Source: Loripinus fragilis (lineage: Eukaryota; Mollusca; Bivalvia; Lucinida; Lucinidae). From it: a DNA stretch of 64,000 nt. Position 1 is the first letter of the stretch, and each line of letters begins with the position of its first letter. Both the position numbers and the translations under genes were made by a program. Below, in pieces: positions 54,201 through 64,000 of the stretch. The DNA lies in the NCBI GenBank assembly GCA_964019695.1, contig OZ026517.1, forward strand, positions 72,312,665 through 72,376,664, in the 5' to 3' direction. The notes below the pieces were generated by a model, which did not search any database, was not told the origin of the DNA, and saw nothing but the letters and a program-made list of their open reading frames with translations.

Positions 54201-57200
54201 CGGGGTGCAGCTGTTTAAGCTGTGTGGAAACCTATCTGCAGGCACTGTGTTGCAGGGATGCAGCTGTTTAAGCAGTGTCGAAACCTATCTGCCGGCACTG
54301 TGCTGCAGGTGTGCAGCTTTTTTAAGCAGTGTCGCAACCTATCTGCTGGCACTGTGCTGCAGGGGTGCATCTGTTTAAGTGCTGTCGAAACCTATCTGCC
54401 AGCACTGTGCTGCAGGGGTGCAGCTGTTTAAGTGGTGTTGAAACCTATCTGCCAGCACTGTGTTGCAGAGGTGCAGCTTATTAAGCGGTGTCGAAACCTA
54501 TCTGCCATCATTGTATTGCAGAGGTGCAGCTGTTTAAGCAGTGTCGCAACCTATCTGCTGGCACTGTGTTGCAGGGATGCAGCTGCTTAAGCAGTGTTGA
54601 AACCTATCTGCCGGCACTGTGTTGCAGGGGTGCAACTGTTTAAGCAGTGTCAAAACCTATCTGCAGGCACTGTGTTGCAGGGGTGCAGCTGTTTAAGCAG
54701 TATCGCAACCTGTCTGCCTGCACTGTGCTGCAGAGGTGCAGCTGTTTAAGCAGTGTCCAAACCTACCTGCGGGCACTGTGTTGCAGGGGTGCAGCTGTTT
54801 AAGCAGTGTCCCAACCTATCTGCTGGCACTGTGTTGCAGGGGTGCAGCTGTTTAAGCGATGTGGTAACCTACCTGCCAGGCACTGTGCTGCAGGTGTGTA
54901 GCTGTTTAAGCAGTGTCGCAACCTATTTGCCGGCACTGTGATGCAGGGGTGCAGCTGTTTAAGCAATGTGGGAACCTACCTGATGGCACAGTGATGTAGA
55001 GGTGCAGGCTGTTTAAGCAGTGTTGGAACCTACCTGCCAGGCACTGTGTTGCAAGGGTGCAGGCTGCTTAAGCGGTGTCGGAACCTACCTCCCCGGCACT
55101 GTAGTGCAGGCTGTTTAAATGGGGTCTGAAACTACCTCCTTGGCACTGTGGAGCAGGGGTGCAGGTTGTTTAAGCGGTGTCAGTTTCTACCTCCTGAGCA
55201 GGTTAGATGGGCAGAACTGGATATACTGCTCTACTTTTAATTTAGGACTGATCAGGTGAAGCCTGGGCACATGCAATTGCTTTTGCTTAGGAGTGCCTTC
55301 TTCTTTTCTTTTGAGAGAGATCTATTCAGTAAGAATGTCAACAGGTGAGTTTGGCTCGCTTATTTTACTTAACAAGGAGAGTTTGCATCTAATCTCAGTT
55401 GACCCAATCTGAAAGTTCGAAATTGTTTGATGCGAATCCCAAGAAACAAAATTGAATGAAGTGCGACATATTTTCAATTAATTTGTCAATGTTTTAAGAA
55501 AAATATTTTACATTGGGCACTAAAAGAGACTAATTATAGATCTATATCTGATGAATATCGATGTGATTTTACTGTTATATATTCATTTTTTGGCCTTGAG
55601 TAAATCCATATATTTCTCCGCTGAAAAGTCGTGAATGTCAGCTCAAAATATTGATCAATGAATGGAGTCAGATATTTGATTCAAACTGGGCTTTAAAACC
55701 TCAAAGGAAATGGGAATTGAGATTTGCAAGACAAGTCTTATCAGGAATATTCAAAGCAAAGTTAAACCGTGAATAACAATGTAAACATTGAGCAAGGTCA
55801 ACTCAATTTTGATTGGTTTACGCATTACTGCGTTGTAACAAAACGATTTGATTAGCTAAAGGAAGAAACGCATATTTTATCGTTGAAACGCGTTAGAGGG
55901 CTGCTAATGAATATTCATGTGTTTCGAAATACGTTGATTCGCGTTTCATACGCAATTTAAACTCAACGCACGTACAATGCGTTGGAAACGCACGTGAAAC
56001 GCGAATTCGCAGGACAAATACGCGGGCGGTAGTGTATAACTGGTTGATAGGAAAATAATGGCAATGTTCCGTTCTAAATCATTTCATTTGAAGCACCACA
56101 TCAGTATGCTTTAGTACAACAGATCGGCCCGTCTAAGAAGTAATTGTACATATCGCATATGCATAATGGTAATATTTAGGAGAATTATGCGCAACCATGC
56201 AGTTGGGCTACGCATTTTAACATATCTAGAAGATTGTTCCTTCGTCAATTGTCTTTTCATATTTTGTGTGTGAAAGGGCAGCTATCATTCGTCTTAGCCT
56301 TAGCTGGTCACTTTTTAAAAGTACCAAAAAATCATACTTTGGACATTAATGTATTTAAGCCGAAAAGAATGAAACCTGTTGACAAAATAGATTAGGACAA
56401 GGCTGACTTTATTATTCGAATTATCAAATGTTAGATTTACAGACTACAGGTTGTTTAATAAACACACTAAGTGTAATGCACTTTGTTGCAGACTTAACTT
56501 CTTTTCAGAGCAAATTTCAGGCCTTAAGTTAAGAGTGCGTAACAGAAGCACATTTTCTTATTTCTTAACCAAAACATATGTTGTTGGTACTCAAAAGAAC
56601 CGTTTCAATGAGGCGGTTCTTTTGAGCACCTAAAACGTATGTTAAAATTGCTAGGTAAGAAAGTATTCACAATTTTACGCTCAAAAAATGTATATTTAAG
56701 CCTGTGTGCAATGCGTTGTTTACAGGAGAACAATGCCAATACAATATGATTAGACAAGCTAGTTTTCAAATGTTGAATTGCAAGACAATGCAGTCGTATT
56801 TCTGGGATTGATTTCACCCGAGCCTCTCCGAAAAGTTGTGGACGAATATATATGAGCTAGAACGTGGCACCAGTCACCAGGACACCAGACATCAGCAGCA
56901 GTCTGATTGCTCCGGAATAATGTGATTCTTGCTTTCGAAGCGATTGCCCTGATATACTAGTCAAGTTCTTCAATCTTTCAATAATGCATTGCACTTATTA
57001 AAACCGGTGAACCATTACTCTGCTTATGGTGCATTGTAATGAAGGTGGCCTTCATATTTTGATGTATACATTCCTTTTTTTCCAGAGTCTTCCTAATGTC
57101 TGCACATCATTATAAGGGATGTTTGCATTAAATGGCGCAGATATCCGGCTCCACATGTTTCTGATTTTGATTTTTAATTCTTGAAAAAGTGGAGAATAGC

Positions 57201-60200
57201 CAAGTGAATTTGTCATAATAAAAACTGTATTTTTATGTCTGTGTACAACTAGGGTACATACCAGCCTGTACATCCGCGCAGTCAGGACCAGTGCTTTTTA
57301 ATCGCTTTCTGTAATACATTGTAGCTTACAGTAACATGCAGCATCCACAAAACCAAATTCTCATCCTCGCAATGGTCATATCGCACATGGCGTCTTATAT
57401 TATTTTATTTACAATGTAAATGTTTGCGTACATTAGGTTTGTCCATTTAACATAGAAGAATGCGGGGTATACATTGTCTGCATTTTTTCCGAAGATTCTG
57501 ATGCTGCCAGCATTTGCCTATTAAATTCACATTTACCAAAGTACAATCACCGCAGAAAAACGCCCCCCTCAACACTGAATGCAGGCTGGGTTGCAAATGA
57601 TTCGAAATTGTTCCGAATGCAGAATATGGAAAATGGCCCCTTTTTCTCGCGTTATAACGCAAGTCGTTTATGAACAAAATTAACTTTCTTGCTGCAGTGA
57701 AAAATGTACATGTTCATTTCAGCCATGTCACGTAAAAATATACATTTCTGAGTTTATAACCAGATAAGACTCAACTCATACTACTCAGCTACAGTGACTA
57801 GCTAAAACCGTGACCGTTTTTTTTCATACATTAATTAGTACATAAATTAATAGATCTTGGCAGCAAACAACAACTGCGCAGATCAGTCCAAACTGCGCAT
57901 TTTGTTGTTTGCGCAGATTTTCTCATGCCCTGGCTCGATTATTGCTTTCTCCATCTCTGTTGCATGCGAATGAGCGTCCGATATTTAGTTTTAATCAAAA
58001 GGTACTTTGTAAAATTGCATGTCCGACCGCGTCGAGATGCCTTACTGATCAGAATGTTAATTACATGTACTGGAGCAAGCAGCATTTAAGGACTAATCAG
58101 AATGAGCAGCGCTCGGATTATTGAAGTATCTTAGTTTATCTAAATCACCAGGCTTTGGAACTTTTACAACAAAATGGGATGTTGTGGTGTCACATAGACT
58201 GGCCCCAGTCTCTTATGTCATTTTTATTTAAACTGATAATCTCTCTAAGATAGCAATTTATAAACCTTACTAGGAATTAGAAGTTCTTGGCTTGGACATC
58301 AGACTAAATTTGACTATCAGAGAGGATAGAATTTTTTAAAGATGATTTTTTTCATAGTAAAATATAATTATAAATGTAACTATTTATATTTAGTGGACTG
58401 ATGCCAGTCTAGGTGTCACACGGTGTGGTAGACTGGCAGTAAAAATAATTATTTGTTTACACCTCATACCATGAAGAAATTGTCCTCTTTAATAGCACTT
58501 TAACTCTTTCAATCTGTCCGTTTCTCTCCAGATTCTTTGAAAATTTCAGTAAGATAGGTATTTTGGAGAATAGTAGTTACTTGTTTCCATGAAAATATGA
58601 AACCTAATTGAATGGACTGCACAGGTCTAACGGTGTGGAGACTGTATTTTCCATGTCATGCTGCTGACATCATCTTAAAATCCTGATTGAAATATGAGTG
58701 ATGCCCGGAAAACTGCAAATTGCAGTTTTCCGGGCATCACTCATATCTCAGTCATATTTCCCATTCTCTGTTAGCTGTTACAAAGGCTAATGCAATCTCC
58801 ACATCGTGCAAATGACAACAAACAAATAAGTATACATTGTCAAACTTATTGTAGCGTATATTACTGTGATTCCAGGTTAAACGTGATTCCCGTTTTTTGC
58901 CGATTATTCCTTATTGGTGATTTTAATTGAAAAAATAAATACAGAAATGAATTTAGATATAGACCGCGTAATTAGATATATTTTTCTCAATTATATATGA
59001 TCTTTTGTATAGGCCAGTATATTATCTATTTTAGAATTTCCAGCACATACTATTAAAACTACAGTAATAAGTAACTTTTTCTCATCTGCAAGAGTTTGCT
59101 GGGAATGATATATGCGCTGGTTTACAGTTTATTGCTGTTCAAATGATGCTGAATCATTAGTCTGATTTCATGACAGAATTCAATTGACATCTTTCTTTAT
59201 AATTGTGCTGTCCTGATTGAGTGTTTGCGCTGATCTCGTGCAAATTAGGGATTATATGCTCCTGGTACACATTTAATTAATGACATTAGGGAGAAGAAAT
59301 AATTTGGTTGTATGAAATGCCACGAGTCTAAAGTTAGACACGAACTAAAGATGAACGTCGTTGGTATGTTTAGCAAAACTCTTCCAGATAGATAGATTCC
59401 GATTGGACAGCAGAAGCACAAAAGCCTGCTGAAGTAGCAGGTTTATCATGGTTTACTCTGTTTACCACGCCAATGCTAAATTTACCTCACAAGGACAATT
59501 ATGCATGCTGGGTAATTTTACACGCTGACTTAAGGTCAGCTCATTTTGTTTTCAAAATTAGCTTTTTTCAAAAATATATTATAAGTAGTGCATAAACCAC
59601 CAGACTGTTACATAGTTTGAACCCAGATCAGATCTGACGTCTGCAATCTGATCTTGTTGAGTTCTTGTTTCTAAATGTTTATGATAGTTGTTAGTAGATT
59701 ACTCTAGCAGGGAAATAGTTAAGGTGCCAGAGGCTCGTAACTGTTTACAGGGGTGAGAGTCTTCCTTTTTTAGAGGATTTGCTCTTTATTTGCTGAAAAT
59801 GCTGAGATTCGAACCAATATGTATAAATCTGATGTACTTTGAATTGGGGTGAGAGGGTTTCCTCTTTTTGTGTTGATTTCCTCTTTTTTGAAGAAACCCT
59901 GTTTTCACCCCTGGTGGCTTAAGTTTAGATTGATGATGCATGTAACAGAGAGTAGACTTTGACGTCCTGACCATGAAGAATTAAACAAGTAAGCAAGCAC
60001 ATGTATACATCTGGTCACTAACTTTAGTAAGTATTCCATCCTAGGAAGTCATCTCATCTATCTTACATTTACTGATTGTCTTGAAGGAGGCTCACTCTAT
60101 TGATATATAATTCCTCTGATGCAGCCAATAAATCAGGGCGGCTTCTAATGTCTATATTGGATAGTTAGAGTATTAATTATACTAACTCTTTCTCATTACT

Positions 60201-63200
60201 CCCCTGTTGTATAATATGGTGTATTACTTATACTTCGGGGAAAGTCCTCTCATCTATCTTTTTATTTACCGATTGTCTTGGAGGATGCACGCTCTATTGA
60301 TGTAGAATTCCTCTGATACAGCCAATATATCAAGGAGGCTTCTATTGTCTATATTTAACACTTAGAATATTAATTATACTATTATTATTATTATTATGTC
60401 CCTATTGTATAATATGGTGTATTTTCTTAGAAACCGTAGTTCTTATTGATCTGAGAGCGAAGTTTAAGCGACAAAATATGATATATTGCGGACAAGAGAT
60501 TTCTTTGTGGAGATAAAACCTGTATGCTCTTACATTAAAAGCAGTATTAGACTAGTGATGCTCTCGCAAAAGCCAAACTTTCCTGGATTTTTTAACAAAT
60601 TCCCAACCCTGGCTTTTAAAAAGAGAGGATCTGGGTTGAGGACTTTTGGCCAGTAAATTCCCTCCCCTATGGTCTCTAAGGTGGTATTCTGTTGCTGTTA
60701 AGTATACGTATACTTTGTTTTCTTTCTTGTCATTTTGTGTTGGTGGAGGTTTACGTTTTGGTCCTGATTTTTTAGTATGGATTTTTGTGTCATTTGATGG
60801 TGTTCAAATTGTTGACGACGACGATGATGGTGGTGGTGGTGGTAGTTTGTCTATGATCTTGTGCTTCTTCCTCTTGGCGTTATTTGTGTATATGGCACAT
60901 TATGGTCATATTAACTTGTTAGTGGGTTTATGTTTTTCTGATTGAAATGTTCATTAAGGATCAGTATCGTATTTAAAAAATGATAACACGATTGAGCCAG
61001 TGCATGAGGTTTCCAACAATTTGGTATATGCGACCAGCAAAGGCTCAGATCAGCCTGCACATACGCGCAGTCTGATCAGAGCCTTTGCAGGTCGCTTAAA
61101 TATTCTATGAGTGTTAAGCTACTGACTGAACATCATTTATCGTTTCTAAGCTTCAAAGGAGGCTACACAGGCTCGTACAAGTCTACACTTGTCAAAATGC
61201 CACATTGTTGGAAATCTCTTGCCACGACTCAATTGATTTGGGTCTTGCGTATATTAAAAGACCACTTTCTCGTGTTCTAACACACTGATGGCTACCATCA
61301 GGAATCCTATGTAGATTCCATGAAGATTTGTTAGGCAGGAATGATACAGTCTTGATGTGTTCAGCGTTGCAAGAAGAGAATCAGATAGAGCAGGCATAAC
61401 TTTAGCAATGATTTATTTGTACTTTCTTTTCTTTAAATAGACCACCTCGTGAGATTGGTACTCATTGGAGATGAGTAATGTCACTTTTTAAGAATGTATG
61501 GACAACTAATTAATGTAACTAGATGCCAAATTTTGGGTATTGCCCCTCATCTACTACCATACTCTCTGTAAGAGTGCAATGAATGCTCTGATAAGACCAG
61601 ACTATCGTGAAGTCTGAAAAGTGTCTTTCGTATTTACTCTCTTGCAACTATAAAAGCTAAACTTGTAGACTCGCTTAGTCCTTTAAAATAAGTTTAATCA
61701 TGATCACAAAACTATTATAGATATAAAAGTAAGAAACACAGCAAGGATCAAGAATCGATGCAATCAAGTACCACACCTGTCCCTAATACCAAATGGGAAA
61801 GTAACAAAATCACAATAAACATCACAAACAAGAGCCAAGAGGTCAACCCTTTCCCTTCAGGTGACCACAAGGCAGCAATGAACAGACGCGAAAGCATGAC
61901 AAACCCAAGACATAAATAACACAAATGATCCACAAAAGAAGTACCGCCTTAGAACGGTCAGTAAACATATTTTACTGGAGGGCTTAAACCGGTTTCACGG
62001 CGCGCCAACCTCACCCTTAGTTCAGATGTAGATCAAGACACAAAGATGTTTGGTTTGCATAAAAGACCCCTAACCTATCCATGCATCATCTCCTAGAACA
62101 TATAAATCAAGATATAAAAAGGAGATAAAGCAAAGATAAGGACTCAACAGTACATAAAACTGAATACCAGAGCAAAAGAAATCCAACAGGTAAGCCCCGG
62201 TGGGCCTGACAACAGCCAAAGCATCATGCCCCTACCATCTCGTCAATAGATAAGTCTTTAAGGCGGAACCGTCATAGAGTCTGAAGTCTTTCCTTCTTTC
62301 TTCTCTAATATACTCTTCTGAAAGCGATAACTAAAACAGTATTAAAGTGTTTCTGCTATCTGAGAGGAGAATTTGTTCTTAGTATTAGGTATTGATTTAG
62401 GCCTATTTCTATTGTTTGGACGATTTCCAGTCTACTACACTTTCTACATGCAAAATTACAACATTCTAGGTAGTCGCTGTAGCTGTGTATGCTGCATGCA
62501 TTAAGCCTTATCAGGTCATAAACCACAAAGACAGATATTCACGCGTCGAAACCCACTATGTCTTCTGACAAAAAAATGTTTGTAGGGTCCATTTTAAGCC
62601 TCGTGTCTATATTATGGGACATGGGCAAACAGTGCATAACCAGATCAGACGCCACAGAGCGTGGCGTCTGATCAGGTTCTTCACTGTTTGCTTACAGAAT
62701 GTACTTTTAACATTTGAATAATAATAGAAATTTACTACCCAACAACCCTTAAATTCGAAATGGAGTCTTCCAATTGATAAAGTTGGGAAACTCCATTAGG
62801 CATAAATGGGTTGAATCGAAGAACTGGTGAACCAAAGTGGAATTTCTCGTATCTAGGTCTTTTGCAATCACAGTTTCATACAGTCTGTGAAATTTTCATT
62901 CATGTACCATCACAAGATGACGTCATTGCATTACTGCAGTCAGCTGTTCAAAGACATTCCTTTCAGTTAATATCTTGTTCAATTACTTCTTATGTTAACA
63001 ACCCCAGATAAGGCTGTCATCTCCAAATGATTGACATATTAAGTATTTGTCATGTGCATAGATATCTTGCATCTATTGTACTAAAATATGAGTTGCACTG
63101 CAAAAGTTGAATATCTTACTATGAAAGAATTGCCTTGTAGGTTGAATACTTTTACGTATTTGGCGATGGAACGTATGCATGGGACTGTATGGACCCCTTT

Positions 63201-64000
63201 TGTTAAATTGGTGGGGGAATAATTTCTTATGTTCACCATTAATAGCAGAAGAGTTGATAAGAAAACAAAAGTGTCCGCGAAAATTTCAATCAACCGAAAA
63301 TGAGTTCATTAGGACTAGTACGTGTATATGAATATACGCTAGAATGCTTGCCATCGTATCGACCAAGCATATGCTTCTACGCATGTTCAAAATATCATGA
63401 GTTAGACATGGTTAGAATGTACCAGCAAGAATGTTGCATTGACTACATTCCTTATCACAAGAAATGGACCAGCACACGAGATTTATATGCTTATCGCATA
63501 TGCGCAGATATCTCTCATAAACGCCATGCTAACGTATCAAGCGATGTTAGAAGGATAGAAGTCAAAAGTTTGAACTTAGCCTTTATCTATATCCATACTT
63601 TGTGTGTGCGAGCAGAGAAGGCTGTGGCGAGTCTGCGCATATGCACAGACTCGCCAGAGCCTTCGCTGTTCGGCGAAGCGATAAGTACCGAAATCCCGTG
63701 CACTTGCTCGAATGATTTTAGCAATTAGGTTTTCATGAGCTCCCATGATTCATTATTTTAAGTAGAATAATAAAGTATAAAAACGTTTTGAAAAGAAGCC
63801 AAAAGTAAATATTTTCAGTTCTTATGGATCCGCAGAAAATGCAATTCAGTGCTTTTGAGAAGACACATACCTTAGTTGTTTGTAAAAACAGTATAAAGAG
63901 TCTCGCAATCAGATCACAGATACCCCAACATAACATCGTGTGGATCAGCTTCTCACCGATTTAAGGGCGATAAGAATGCATATATGAACATATTTGTTTA

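Overview
This is animal nuclear DNA: AT-rich, with introns showing GT/AG consensus sites, tRNA-derived SINEs, many short inverted-repeat DNA transposons and several minisatellites. The repeat content (tRNA-SINEs with a GTCCTTGAGCAAGACAC-type body, tandem blocks of 'gggccataact' and 'gaccttgacctt' words) reminds me of bivalve molluscs such as venerid clams. That assignment comes from memory and is not proven by the window. Nothing bacterial or viral is visible, and I see no intact gene.

Layout. 1-2600: mostly unremarkable sequence. 2619-10523 (minus strand): the one real protein-coding locus, a large multi-exon gene, 5'-incomplete, that I read as decayed. It carries at least one in-frame stop and several one-base frameshifts. 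Its last part looks like a FEN1/XPG/XRN-type (PIN-like) nuclease domain followed by a basic tail, and its middle part resembles a large uncharacterised invertebrate protein family. A 1.5 kb foldback transposon sits in its first visible intron. 11.8-26.6 kb: a run of mobile elements, including a hAT-like element with an 8-bp target duplication, an old 150-bp tandem array holding a SINE, a TA-flanked mariner-like element with 27-bp perfect ends, a ~158-bp tandem array, and several MITEs. 26.6-32.9 kb: a 6.25 kb foldback element whose arms are tandem arrays of ~185 bp rich in the word TCAAGGTCA. 33-43 kb: a ~44-bp satellite, two of the three copies of a 446-bp hAT-like family with 5-bp target duplications, and a 2.67 kb element bounded by 460-bp direct repeats. 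43-52 kb: many short MITEs and hairpins. 52.5-56.0 kb: a CACTA-type element (ends CACTACCGCCC) that carries a ~38-copy, 53-bp minisatellite. 56-64 kb: largely unique sequence with scattered MITEs.

The themes most worth following are the decayed nuclease-family gene, the large foldback element built from nuclear-receptor-like half sites, and a group of unrelated elements that each carry a dense, private short-word code near their ends. No genes here form a pathway; apart from the one locus, the window is a transposon landscape.
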